NCBI GenBank assembly: GCA_038252255.1
Contig: JBBSAM010000012.1
Span: forward strand, 1-64,000
From: Chersky-806 sp038252255
GTDB lineage: Bacteria; Actinomycetota; Acidimicrobiia; IMCC26256; JAENVU01
Length of the DNA stretch: 64,000 nucleotides
Direction of reading: 5' to 3'
In this document: one piece after another, positions 8,287 through 16,521 of the stretch
How the letters are laid out: every line of letters begins with the position of its first letter
Position numbering within the stretch: position 1 is the first letter of the stretch
The notes under the pieces: generated by a model
The model's input: only the letters and a program-made list of their open reading frames with translations
Databases searched by the model: none
Told to the model about the DNA's origin: nothing
Position numbers and translations under genes: made by a program

Positions 8287-9554
8287 GAGTCGAGTTGCGC
8301 CTGTGCGGTGGTGATCTGGTGGTGCAGCCACCCCACCAGCCAGAAGTTCTCGTTGCCGTGCTCTTCGAGCAGTGCATCGTGCGCGGCGATGAACGTCTCG
8401 AGCGCGCCGCGATGGTCCGGCTCGGTCGCCAGCGCCATCTCGCAGAGCTGCACCGCGCCGATGGCGTCGCCGGACGCAAGTCGCCGCGTGGCCGCGCTCA
8501 CGATGGCATCCGGCCCACCGGCCATCGTCACCACTTCGGCCCACACCGCGTCGGGCGGCGAGGCGTACAGCTCCGTGGTCGACCGCGCGTGGAACCAGCC
8601 CGCGTAGCCCTCCCAGATGGACCGGACTCCCCAGGAGACCTTGCCGTAACCTTCGCCGACCGCGAGCTCGTCGGGCAATCGGATCTCGCGCATGAGGGTG
8701 AAGACGTCCTTCCCCTCGTTCATGCCCGCAACGGTCGCGTCGTTCACGTACTGCACCGCGTCACGCACGCGCGTGAGCTCGGTGCGAATCGTGTCACGAC
8801 CCTCGATCGGATCGAAGTGGCCGGTGCAGAGGATCTCGGGCTCGAGGTCGATGACCGTCTGCACCGCGTCGACGAATGGGAGCGGGAAGCGCAGCCGATC
8901 GGCTCGCAACGTCACGAGGTTCGGGAAGTGGCCGAACAGCGCGCTGAAGACGTTGCCCACGAACGCGACACCGCGATCGGGGAGCCAGATGACCGTGGAG
9001 TCGATCGTCTCGCCGCCAGGCGTCGAGATCAGCTCGAACCGCGTGCCGCCGACGTCGAGGTCGTAGCGGTCGTCGAAGAGCACGTCGGGGGTCGGCGTCG
9101 ACTGGGCCGGGATCGGCGAGTCCTCGGGCTGGCTCCTGATGAACGCATCGGCCGCGGCGATCGCCGGAGCCCAGTAGGGCTGGCTGCGCCTGACCCGGAA
9201 ACGGTGGATCCGCTCGTCGTCCGCCTGGCAGGTCGGGTTGTTCGCCTGGGCGACCAGGACGGTGCCGGGCTCGCGGAACGTGTCCACGCCTCCGACGTGA
9301 TCGACATGGCCCTGCGTGAGCAGGATGTAGCGGACCGGGCCTCGGTCCACCGCGTCGTACAACCGGCGGTGGTGGCCGGACTCGAAGCCCATCCCGGTGT
9401 TGATCACGACCCGACCCTCCGGCGTCACGACGAGGTAGCTGTTGGAGAGTCCCGGGGAGAGCCAGATGTCGTCGGCGACCGGTAGGGCGGAAGCCGCGGA
9501 CGCGGGCCGAATCTCGAATGCACCCGGACGAGATCGGATGAGAGGCGACCTCAC
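8283..9554 (-). CDS. MBL-fold protein with alkyl sulfatase dimerisation-like domain
   Basis: A 423-residue protein starting at GTG 9552-9554. Residues 30-280 form a metallo-beta-lactamase fold with LTQGHVDHVGG at 79-89, so the usual HxHxDH metal motif reads QxHxDH here (Q81, H83, D85, H86). A later LCTGHFDPIEG and STPGGETIDS fit further metal-site loops. Residues around 310-350 contain a segment with WGVRSIWEGYAGWFH followed by STTELYASPP, which is characteristic of the alkyl sulfatase (SdsA1/type III sulfatase) dimerisation domain. The role may be hydrolysis of an alkyl sulfate or another ester. The first-ligand change leaves chemistry uncertain. It heads the coupled run that continues with the sulfotransferase. 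Confidence 0.82.
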   Translation of the reverse strand: MRSPLIRSRPGAFEIRPASAASALPVADDIWLSPGLSNSYLVVTPEGRVVINTGMGFESGHHRRLYDAVDRGPVRYILLTQGHVDHVGGVDTFREPGTVLVAQANNPTCQADDERIHRFRVRRSQPYWAPAIAAADAFIRSQPEDSPIPAQSTPTPDVLFDDRYDLDVGGTRFELISTPGGETIDSTVIWLPDRGVAFVGNVFSALFGHFPNLVTLRADRLRFPLPFVDAVQTVIDLEPEILCTGHFDPIEGRDTIRTELTRVRDAVQYVNDATVAGMNEGKDVFTLMREIRLPDELAVGEGYGKVSWGVRSIWEGYAGWFHARSTTELYASPPDAVWAEVVTMAGGPDAIVSAATRRLASGDAIGAVQLCEMALATEPDHRGALETFIAAHDALLEEHGNENFWLVGWLHHQITTAQAQLDS

Positions 9555-9698
9555 GGTGCGTTCGGCTTCATGCCAAGCTGCCTCGATGCTTGCGGGTCCG
9601 GCGAAGGTCGGGTCACTCTACGGCGGGCCGGCCGCGAGCGGTCGGGTGATCCGGGAAGGCGCCGGGACCGAATCGACGAGAGGCCAGGAGGCGAAGCC

Positions 9699-9986
9699 AT
9701 GGCGTACGTGATCAGCCACTTCTACGAAGGTGGTACCGAGCCGCAGTACCAGGCGGTGCTCGACGCGGTGCACCCGAGCAACGGACTGCCGGCGGGGCAG
9801 CTCTACCACGTGGCCGGGCCGGCCGACGGCGGCTGGCTCGTCGTCGCAGTGTGGGACTCGAAGGCCTCGTTCGACTCGTTCGTCAACGACATGTTGATGC
9901 CCGCGCTCCAGAAGGGCGTCGACGGTGGCTTTGCCGGCCCGCCGCAGGAGCGCGCCGCCGAGGTGGCGAACGAGGTGAAGGCCTAG
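9699..9986 (+). CDS. Small monooxygenase-like (ABM-type fold) protein
   Basis: A 95-residue protein beginning MAYVISHFYEGGTE. I chose the ATG at 9699 because a strong AGGAGG lies at 9686-9691 and the longer frame upstream is arginine-rich shadow. The pattern of alternating strands and helices with GQLYHVAGPADGGW and LMPALQKG looks like a ferredoxin-like alpha/beta barrel of the antibiotic-biosynthesis-monooxygenase kind. It is clearly paralogous to the 96-residue protein at 49196. Its stop overlaps, tail to tail, the stop of the acyl-CoA ligase at 9983 (CTAG). It sits alone on the plus strand between two minus-strand genes. Confidence 0.8.
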   Translation: MAYVISHFYEGGTEPQYQAVLDAVHPSNGLPAGQLYHVAGPADGGWLVVAVWDSKASFDSFVNDMLMPALQKGVDGGFAGPPQERAAEVANEVKA

Positions 9987-11479
9987 CCGCGGGCGAGCTC
10001 CTCCCGCAGCTGCTGCTTGAGCACCTTGCCCGCCGCGTTGCGCGGGAGCTCATCGACGAACTCGACCGTGCGCGGGGTCTTGAACCCGGCGAGGTGGGCG
10101 CGCGCGAGCGCGACGAGATCCTCGGCGGACACCGGATCGCCCGGCCGGCGCACCACGACCGCCGCGACTCGCTCCCCCCAACGTGGATCGGGGAGCCCGA
10201 TCACCGCGACGTCCGCGACGCCGGCGTGCGTGTGCAGGACGGCCTCGACCTCACGGGACGCGACGTTCTCGCCGCCGGTCACGATGACGTCCTTCGTCCG
10301 GTCCACCACCGTGAGCAGACCGTCGGCGTCGAGGCGTCCGACATCGCCGGTGTGCAGCCATCCTCCCGCGAGTGCGACCGCGCTCACGTCCGGGTCCTGC
10401 CAGTAGCCCGCCATCACCTGCGGGGCCCGAACCAGGATCTCGTGGTTCGCGTCGTCGAGCCGGACCTCGACGCCCGGCGCGGGATAGCCCGCGCCGGCGA
10501 GCAGGCGCTCGTCGCCGGTGGCCGCGCGGCGGTGATCGGCCGGGCCGAGGAACACTGCGTTGCCGGAGAGCTCGGTCATGCCGTAGCCCTGGGAGAGGTC
10601 GCAGTCCCAGCGCCCGACCGCAGCCCGGAGCACCGGGGCGGGCATGGCTGACGCGCCGTAACCGATCGATCGGACCGACGCGAGCACGCGGTCGTCCGTG
10701 CGGGGATCGTCGAGCAGCATCGCGATCATGGTGGGTGCGAGCGAGAGCAGGGTCACGCCGTGCTCGATGATGAGCTCGACCAGCCGGCCAGGGTCGAAGC
10801 GACGCATCAGCACCACCGGGCGCGCCATCTTGTGCAACCCGAGCACGTTGTAGCCCGCCACATGACAGAGCGGGAACGGTGTGCAGAAGACGTCGTCGGA
10901 CTGCACCGGTCGCGCGGTCAACGTTGCATCGACCGCAGCCATGAGGTTCGCGTGGGTGAGCATGGCGAGCTTCGGCGTTCCGGTCGTGCCGCTCGTGCCA
11001 ATCAGCCAGGCCACGTCGTCGTCGTCGTGCGCGAGCGGTAGGGGAGGCTCCTCGCCGGCCGTTCCCAGCTCGGAGTACAAGCGGTCGACACTTTGGTCGA
11101 GTCCGACGATCGTCTCGATCCCCGCGGCACGCGCGGCGTCGGGGCCGAGCCGGTCGAGCAGCTCGTTCTCGCCGACGAGGACTCGGGCCCCCGAGCGCCG
11201 GATGCTCCCGATCCACTCGTCGGGATGGAGCCGCTGGTTCAGGGGCACGAGGAGCCGGCCGGCCTGCGGGACCGCGTAGTAGCACTCGACGTACTCGGCG
11301 CGGTTCTCGGCCAGGATCGCGACCCGGTCACCCGCTCCGGTGAGCCCGGCGATGCCCCCGGCGATCCGGCGGACGCGCCCGGCCAGCTCGGCGAAGGTCT
11401 GCTGGCCCGCGTCCGTCACCAGCGCGACCCGCTCCGGCGCCCGTCGCGCGGCTTCGGCCGGCACCTCATGCAGCAGCAT
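9983..11479 (-). CDS. AMP-forming acyl-CoA synthetase / ligase
   Basis: A 498-residue ANL-superfamily adenylating enzyme. It shows the phosphate-binding loop LIGTSGTTGTPK, the A5-type motif QGYGMTELSG, the A7-type LHTGDVGRLD and the C-terminal catalytic lysine in NAAGKVLKQQL. It would activate a carboxylate as acyl-AMP and then acyl-CoA. No membrane anchor or transit signal is present. It may feed the oxidative genes downstream on the same strand, although the small plus-strand gene at 9699 separates them. Start ATG is at 11477-11479, divergent from the sulfatase gene by 126 bases. Confidence 0.92.
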   Translation of the reverse strand: MLLHEVPAEAARRAPERVALVTDAGQQTFAELAGRVRRIAGGIAGLTGAGDRVAILAENRAEYVECYYAVPQAGRLLVPLNQRLHPDEWIGSIRRSGARVLVGENELLDRLGPDAARAAGIETIVGLDQSVDRLYSELGTAGEEPPLPLAHDDDDVAWLIGTSGTTGTPKLAMLTHANLMAAVDATLTARPVQSDDVFCTPFPLCHVAGYNVLGLHKMARPVVLMRRFDPGRLVELIIEHGVTLLSLAPTMIAMLLDDPRTDDRVLASVRSIGYGASAMPAPVLRAAVGRWDCDLSQGYGMTELSGNAVFLGPADHRRAATGDERLLAGAGYPAPGVEVRLDDANHEILVRAPQVMAGYWQDPDVSAVALAGGWLHTGDVGRLDADGLLTVVDRTKDVIVTGGENVASREVEAVLHTHAGVADVAVIGLPDPRWGERVAAVVVRRPGDPVSAEDLVALARAHLAGFKTPRTVEFVDELPRNAAGKVLKQQLREELARG

Positions 11480-11605
11480 CGGCCGCCATGCTGCCGGTTC
11501 CCCTCCTTCCCGGCACGTTCAAGGGCCCCACAGCCCCTTCAGCGGGCCGAGAACGGGGGGAGAGGGCGTTTGACTGGCCTCGGAGCGGGCGGCGACGATG
11601 CCGCC

Positions 11606-13126
11606 ATGGCTCACGATCCGATCGTCGAACCGACCGTGCAGGCAGCCGAGCACCTCGAGCCGCGCTTCGTGCACGAGGGGCAGGAGACCGAGGCCGCCGA
11701 GCGGCTCGCCGCGTTCTCGCGTGACGGCAAGCGGCCGAACGTGCTCATGGTCGTGTTCGACGACGTGGGCTGGGGTGACTTCGGCTGCTACGGCGGCGGT
11801 GTCGCGGTCGGCGCGCCCACCCCGAATCTCGACCGGCTCGCGCGCCAGGGGCTCCTCCTCACGTCGTGCTACTCCGAGCCGTCGTGCACGCCGTCGCGCG
11901 CGTCGCTCATGACCGGTCGGCTCCCGATGCGTCACGGCCTGATGCGCCCGCCGATGTACGGCGAGCCGGGCGGATTGCAGGGCGAGATCACGATCGCGCA
12001 GCTGCTGGCCGACGCGGGCTACGTCACGCAGGCCGTCGGCAAGTGGCACATGGGCGAGAACGAGGAGAGCCAGCCCCAGAACGTCGGCTTCGACGACTTC
12101 TACGGGTTCCTCAGCGTCTCGGACATGTATACGGAGTGGCGCGACCCGTACTTCTTCCCGGAGATCGCCTACAGCGAGGAGCGCACGCGCTGGATCGAGA
12201 ACCAGCCGTTCAACAAGTGCTTCGTCCACGCGACGAAGGGGCAGCCGGTCGAGAACGTCGAAGAGGTCACGATCCCCGTGCTCTCCGAGCTCGACGACAA
12301 GTGGGCCGCATACTCGATCGAGTTCATGCGGCGGATGGCTGAAGAAGACACGCCGTGGTTCCTCTACCACTGCACACGCGGCGCGCACTTCGACAACTAC
12401 CCGCAGGAGCGCTTCCTCGGGTCGTCGCCGGCGAAGCACCCGTACAAGGACACGATCGTCGAGCTCGACGACATCGTGGGGCGTCTGGTCGCGGAGCTCG
12501 AAGCGACCGGCCAGCTCGAGAGCACGCTGGTCTTCGTCACGTCCGACAACGGTCCGGAGATGGAGACGTGGCCCGACGCCGCGTACTCGCCGTTCCGCAG
12601 CGCGAAGGGCTCTACCTGGGAAGGCGGCCAGCGGGTCCCGGGGATCCTCTCCTGGCCGGGGATGATCGATGCCGACCGCGCGTCGGACGGCCTGTTCTCG
12701 CTCCTGGACTGGTTCCCGACCCTGCTGCGGCTCGCCGGTGCCGAAGGCGCGATGCCGTCCGACCGCTACATCGACGGCGTCGACCAGACCTCGTTCCTCC
12801 TCGCGGGTGAAGCCGACTCGAACCGCAAGTACCTCTATTACTGGCTGGGTTCGACGTTCAGTGCGCTCCGGGTGGCTGAGTGGAAGTTCATGCTGGCCTC
12901 GACCTCGGACGACGACCGGGACGTGATGAACGTCGGTGGCTTCTCCGGGGTCACCCAGAAGTACACCTACGGCCGCCTTTACAACCTCTACCTCGACCCG
13001 AAGGAGACGCGCAGCTACATGATCCGCAAGCTCGCCTACCTCGAGTCGTTCCAGAGCGGCATCGTGAACCATGTCCGCACGTTCGCCAAGTACCCGCCCA
13101 AGAGCGTCGTCGGCGGCGTCGGATAA
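11606..13126 (+). CDS. Type I (formylglycine) sulfatase, arylsulfatase-like
   Basis: A 506-residue sulfatase. The signature CTPSRASLMTG starts at C94, the residue that would be converted to formylglycine. Metal-site aspartates D52 and D53 lie in VVFDDVGWGD, and K146/H148 in GKWHMG, H261 in GAHFDNY, D314/N315 in TSDNGPE and K334 are all in the expected order. No signal peptide is seen, so it should be cytosolic and its substrate must be imported or made inside the cell. I chose the ATG at 11606. The longer open frame upstream runs through the divergent promoter region. A maturase (formylglycine-generating enzyme) is not in the window. Confidence 0.92.
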   Translation: MAHDPIVEPTVQAAEHLEPRFVHEGQETEAAERLAAFSRDGKRPNVLMVVFDDVGWGDFGCYGGGVAVGAPTPNLDRLARQGLLLTSCYSEPSCTPSRASLMTGRLPMRHGLMRPPMYGEPGGLQGEITIAQLLADAGYVTQAVGKWHMGENEESQPQNVGFDDFYGFLSVSDMYTEWRDPYFFPEIAYSEERTRWIENQPFNKCFVHATKGQPVENVEEVTIPVLSELDDKWAAYSIEFMRRMAEEDTPWFLYHCTRGAHFDNYPQERFLGSSPAKHPYKDTIVELDDIVGRLVAELEATGQLESTLVFVTSDNGPEMETWPDAAYSPFRSAKGSTWEGGQRVPGILSWPGMIDADRASDGLFSLLDWFPTLLRLAGAEGAMPSDRYIDGVDQTSFLLAGEADSNRKYLYYWLGSTFSALRVAEWKFMLASTSDDDRDVMNVGGFSGVTQKYTYGRLYNLYLDPKETRSYMIRKLAYLESFQSGIVNHVRTFAKYPPKSVVGGVG

Positions 13127-13155
13127 CGAACGATCCCGCGCGCGAGACTGCGCCG

Positions 13156-13545
13156 GTGAACACGTCCTGGTCCCGCCGCCTCGCACCCCTGCTCGACGCG
13201 GCGTGTCTCGTGGTCTTCGTCGCCATCGGCCGGGAGCAGCACTCGCTCGACAGCACCGGCGTCACGTGGTTCCTCACCGTGCTCTGGCCGCTTGCGGCGG
13301 GCTGGGCGGTCGGCGCGCTGGTGACGAAGCTCTACACGCGCGGCGAGCGGTGGGGACTGCGACTCGCCGGCACGGTGGTCATCGCCGCGGTTCTGGATGC
13401 CGTGTTGCGCGGCACGTTCACCGGCCGCGGGTACATCTCGGTCTTCACGGTCGTCCTGTTCGTGTTCCTGAGCCTCATCACCTTCGCGTGGCGCCTCGTG
13501 TGGCTCTCGGTCGCGCGATGGAGGCGAACCGTCCCCGCGCGATGA
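13156..13545 (+). CDS. DUF3054 family membrane protein
   Basis: A 129-residue protein with four predicted membrane helices: one near LLDAACLVVFVAIG, one around WFLTVLWPLAAGWAVGAL, one around LAGTVVIAAVLDAVL and one at VFTVVLFVFLSLITFAW. The spacing with GRE(Q)H after the first helix and the WPLAAG segment in the second fit DUF3054, a small actinobacterial membrane family with no known function. The GTG at 13156 is the first start after the sulfatase stop at 13126. It ends 13 bases before the aminotransferase gene, so the two may be co-transcribed. Confidence 0.78.
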   Translation: MNTSWSRRLAPLLDAACLVVFVAIGREQHSLDSTGVTWFLTVLWPLAAGWAVGALVTKLYTRGERWGLRLAGTVVIAAVLDAVLRGTFTGRGYISVFTVVLFVFLSLITFAWRLVWLSVARWRRTVPAR

Positions 13546-13558
13546 CCCATCGGGATCG

Positions 13559-14719
13559 ATGACCGAGCGCACCCCATACCTGGCCTCGCGACTGCAGGGC
13601 TTCGCGACGACGATCTTCGCCGAGATGTCCGCGCTCGCCGTGCGGACCGGCGCGGTGAACCTCGGTCAGGGGTTCCCCGACACCGACGGTCCGGCCGAGA
13701 TCGCGGACGCGGCGATCGCGGCGATCCGGGCCGGGCACAACCAGTACCCGCCGGGCATCGGCATTCCCGAGCTGCGCGAGGCGATCGCCGACCACCAACG
13801 GCGCTGGTACGGGCTCGACTTCGACCCGGACACCGAGATCCTCGTGACCGCGGGCGCGACCGAGGCGATCGCCGCGTCGCTGCTCGCGCTCTGCGAGGTG
13901 GGGGACGAGGTCGTCACCTTCGAGCCGTACTACGACTCGTACGCGGCGTGCACCGCGATGGCGGGGGCGGAACGCCGGGTGGTGACCCTGCAACCACCGG
14001 ACTATCACTTCGACCCGGCCGCGCTGCGCGCCGCGATCACCCCGCGGACCCGTCTCCTGTTGCTCAACTCCCCGCACAACCCGACGGGCAAGGTCTTCAC
14101 CCCGGAGGAGCTCGCCGCGATCGCCGCCCTGTGCGTCGAGCACGACCTGATCGCAGTGACCGACGAGGTCTACGAGCACCTCGTGTTCGAAGGCGCGCAC
14201 CTCCCGCTGGCGACGTTTCCGGGAATGCGTGACCGCACCGTGACGATCTCGTCGGGCGGCAAGACCTTCTCGTTCACGGGTTGGAAGATCGGCTGGGTCT
14301 GCGCATCACCGGAGCTGCTCACCGCGGTCCGCACCGCGAAGCAGTTCCTGACCTACGTCAACGGCGCGCCGTTCCAGTACGCGATCGCGACCGGGCTGCG
14401 ACTTCCCGACGACCGTTTCGCCGCGCTGGCGTCGGATCTCCGGGACCGCCGCGACCAGCTCTGCGCCGGTCTCGCCGCGGCCGGCTTCACGGTCTACCCG
14501 CCCGCGGGCACGTACTTCGTGACGACGGACGTCCGCTCATTGGGCGAGGAGGACGGGCTGGCCTTCTGCCGCGGCCTGCCCGAGCGGTGCGGTGTCGTCG
14601 CGGTACCGAACGTCGTGTTCTACGACGACGAAGCCGCCGGTCGCTCGCTCGTGCGCTTCACGTTCTGCAAACGGCCCGAGGTGCTCGACGAGGCGATCAG
14701 CCGCTTGGGAACGCTCTGA
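13559..14719 (+). CDS. PLP-dependent aminotransferase, class I/II
   Basis: A 386-residue fold-type I aminotransferase related to the kynurenine/methionine aminotransferase and actinobacterial DapC-like group. It has VNLGQGFPDTDGP near the N-terminus, the cofactor-contact segments AGATEAIAAS and NSPHNPTGKVF, TDEVYEHLVF with the pyridine-binding aspartate, and SSGGKTFSFTGWKIGW with the Schiff-base lysine. The C-terminal VRFTFCKRPEVLDEA segment supplies the substrate-carboxylate arginine. The exact amino donor is uncertain. ATG start at 13559. Confidence 0.93.
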   Translation: MTERTPYLASRLQGFATTIFAEMSALAVRTGAVNLGQGFPDTDGPAEIADAAIAAIRAGHNQYPPGIGIPELREAIADHQRRWYGLDFDPDTEILVTAGATEAIAASLLALCEVGDEVVTFEPYYDSYAACTAMAGAERRVVTLQPPDYHFDPAALRAAITPRTRLLLLNSPHNPTGKVFTPEELAAIAALCVEHDLIAVTDEVYEHLVFEGAHLPLATFPGMRDRTVTISSGGKTFSFTGWKIGWVCASPELLTAVRTAKQFLTYVNGAPFQYAIATGLRLPDDRFAALASDLRDRRDQLCAGLAAAGFTVYPPAGTYFVTTDVRSLGEEDGLAFCRGLPERCGVVAVPNVVFYDDEAAGRSLVRFTFCKRPEVLDEAISRLGTL

Positions 14720-14736
14720 CTCCCGCGGGCGGCTCG

Positions 14737-15084
14737 CTACTTGAGGCGCTCGACGATCCGGTCGGTCTGGGCCTGCTGCTCGTAGACGAACCGGGCCAGC
14801 CAGAACCGCAGGAAGCTGGCGAGCGAGTAGCGCAGGAAGAGCGCGGCGCCGACGACCGCCCCGGTCATGCCGCCGATCGCGAGGACGAGCGCGTCGTTCT
14901 GGGTGAGCGGATTCGATGTCCCGTGGGACATGAAGTAGGCGCTGATCGCCACGATGAGACCCACGGACATGAACGCGATGCCGACGCGCAGCCAGACGCG
15001 GTCGCGTCCAGTGGCAGGGTCGCGCACCTTCATGTCCGTGATCTCCTGCTTGAACTGCTCCACGCGCTCGTGGCTCTCGATCAT
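14737..15084 (-). CDS. Small membrane protein at the end of the branched-chain transporter operon
   Basis: A 115-residue protein with a charged cytoplasmic N-terminus (VEQFKQEITDMKVRDPATGR), two or three hydrophobic segments (VGIAFMSVGLIVAISAYFM, ALVLAIGGMTGAVVGAALFL) and an amphipathic C-terminal helix ending YEQQAQTDRIVERLK. I recognise no family. I chose the ATG at 15082-15084, preceded by a G-rich GGGGG stretch. An ATG at 15100-15102 would overlap the LivF stop by 8 bases and is also plausible. Its position right after LivF suggests a link to the importer. Confidence 0.7.
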   Translation of the reverse strand: MIESHERVEQFKQEITDMKVRDPATGRDRVWLRVGIAFMSVGLIVAISAYFMSHGTSNPLTQNDALVLAIGGMTGAVVGAALFLRYSLASFLRFWLARFVYEQQAQTDRIVERLK

Positions 15085-15094
15085 GCCGCCCCCG

Positions 15095-15790
15095 TCATGC
15101 ACCTAGATAGGCCTTGGACAAATCGTCACGCAGCTCGCTCGGCCGTCCGGCTCGCGCGATCCGACCATGCACGATAATGGCTGCATAGTCGGCCACACCG
15201 AGGACCGTGCTGGCAAACTGCTCCACCACGAGGATCGAGACACCCTGCTTCGCCACCTGCGCCACGATGGCGTAGAGCTCCTCGACGATGATCGGCGCCA
15301 ACCCCATCGACAGCTCGTCGAGGATGAGCAGCGCGGGATCCGTCGCCAGCCCGCGGGCCATGGCGAGCATCTGCTGCTCACCGCCGCTGAGCGTCCCGGC
15401 GGTCTGGGTCCGGCGTTCCTGCAACCGGGGGAAGCGGGAGTACGCCCGTTCCTCCACCACGGCCTCGGACGTGCCGGTGTAGGTCATCATCCGGAGGTTC
15501 TCCCGCACCGTGAGGTTCGGGAAGATGCCCTTTCCCTCCGGGATCAGGCAGAGCCCCCGGCGGGCGAGCTCCTCCGGCCGGACACCGTTCACACGCCGGC
15601 CGGCGACCAGCACGTCGCCCGCGGTCGGTGGGTGCAGTCCGGCCGCGACGCGCAACGCCGTGGTCTTGCCGGCCCCGTTCGGGCCGAGCAGTGCCACGAC
15701 GCTGCCTTCGGGCACCTCGAGATCGATGCCGAACAGCACGTCGATCCGCTCGTAGGCGGCGTGGACGTTGCGCAGCTCGAGCAGGTTCAC
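15095..15790 (-). CDS. livF: Branched-chain amino acid type ABC transporter ATPase (LivF-like)
   Basis: A 231-residue ABC ATPase with Walker A LLGPNGAGKTT, signature LSGGEQQMLAMARGL, Walker B LLILDELSMGLAP and the H-loop region replaced by VVEQF, as is typical of LivF. The phrase LIPEGKGIFPNLTVREN is the LivF hallmark after the Q-loop. The GTG start at 15788-15790 overlaps the LivG stop as GTGA. It energises import together with LivG and the fused LivHM permease. The solute is unknown: HAAT-family importers also carry amides, urea, aromatic acids and sterol-like acids. Confidence 0.92.
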   Translation of the reverse strand: MNLLELRNVHAAYERIDVLFGIDLEVPEGSVVALLGPNGAGKTTALRVAAGLHPPTAGDVLVAGRRVNGVRPEELARRGLCLIPEGKGIFPNLTVRENLRMMTYTGTSEAVVEERAYSRFPRLQERRTQTAGTLSGGEQQMLAMARGLATDPALLILDELSMGLAPIIVEELYAIVAQVAKQGVSILVVEQFASTVLGVADYAAIIVHGRIARAGRPSELRDDLSKAYLGA

Positions 15791-16521
15791 GACGGGCCCG
15801 CCGCGCTGCCGAGGTAGGCCGCCAGGACGGCCTCGTTCTGCTGGATCTCGCCCGGGCTGCCGACCGCGATGATCTGGCCGAAGTCCAGGACGTGCACGGT
15901 CTGGCAGACGTTCATCACGAGGTGCACGTCGTGCTCGACCAGGACGACGACGGTGCCCTCCGCGGCGAGCTCCTGCAGCAACGCGGCGAACTGGGCCGTC
16001 TCGGTCTCGTCCTGGCCCGATGCCGGCTCGTCGAGCAGCAGCACCTCGGGCTTGGTGGCCAGCGATCGGCCGAGCTCGACCAGCCGGCACTGCCCGGTGG
16101 GGAGTGCGTCCACCCGTTCGTCGGCGATGTCTCGCAGACCGACCCGGTCGATGATCTGCTCGACGACCTCGGCCGGGTCGTCCTTGTCCTTCGAGTAGCC
16201 GTGCCGGATGTCGGCCGCGACGCGCACGTTCTCGCGCACGGTGAGCAGGCTGAAGAGCTCCAGCCGCTGGAACGTGCGCGCCAGCCCGAGCCGGGCCCGC
16301 TTCGTGGGGCTCAGACCGGTGATGTCGCGGCCGTTCAGCACCACCCGGCCCGCGCTCGGCGGCAGCAATCCGGTGATGACGTTGAAGAGCGTGGTCTTGC
16401 CGGCGCCGTTCGGCCCGATGAGGCCGGTGATGCAGCCCGGCTCGGTCGCGAGGTTCACCATGTCGAGCGCGACGTTGCCACCGAACCGCACGGTGACGTC
16501 TCGGACCTCAAGCGACGCCAT
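15787..16521 (-). CDS. livG: Branched-chain amino acid type ABC transporter ATPase (LivG-like)
   Basis: A 244-residue ABC ATPase with Walker A GLIGPNGAGKTTLFNVITG, the LivG-type LGLARTFQRLELFSLLTV, and Walker B LLLDEPASGQDE followed by VEHDVHLVMNVC. The signature motif reads LPTGQCRLVELGRSLA, where LPTGQ departs from the standard LSGGQ but resembles that of other LivG proteins. The gene overlaps the end of the permease gene by 14 bases and is coupled to livF by GTGA. It forms the ATPase heterodimer with LivF. Confidence 0.92.
   Translation of the reverse strand: MASLEVRDVTVRFGGNVALDMVNLATEPGCITGLIGPNGAGKTTLFNVITGLLPPSAGRVVLNGRDITGLSPTKRARLGLARTFQRLELFSLLTVRENVRVAADIRHGYSKDKDDPAEVVEQIIDRVGLRDIADERVDALPTGQCRLVELGRSLATKPEVLLLDEPASGQDETETAQFAALLQELAAEGTVVVLVEHDVHLVMNVCQTVHVLDFGQIIAVGSPGEIQQNEAVLAAYLGSAAGPS

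Noticed and set aside
11480..11605. Divergent promoter with an AAGGG/CCCTT inverted pair between the ligase and sulfatase genes
   Set aside because: The arms are only five bases and GC-rich. I cannot separate this from chance.
14737..15102. Start of the small membrane protein at 15102
   Set aside because: Possible, but it would overlap LivF by 8 bases without a better ribosome site. The ATG at 15084 has a G-rich site upstream.
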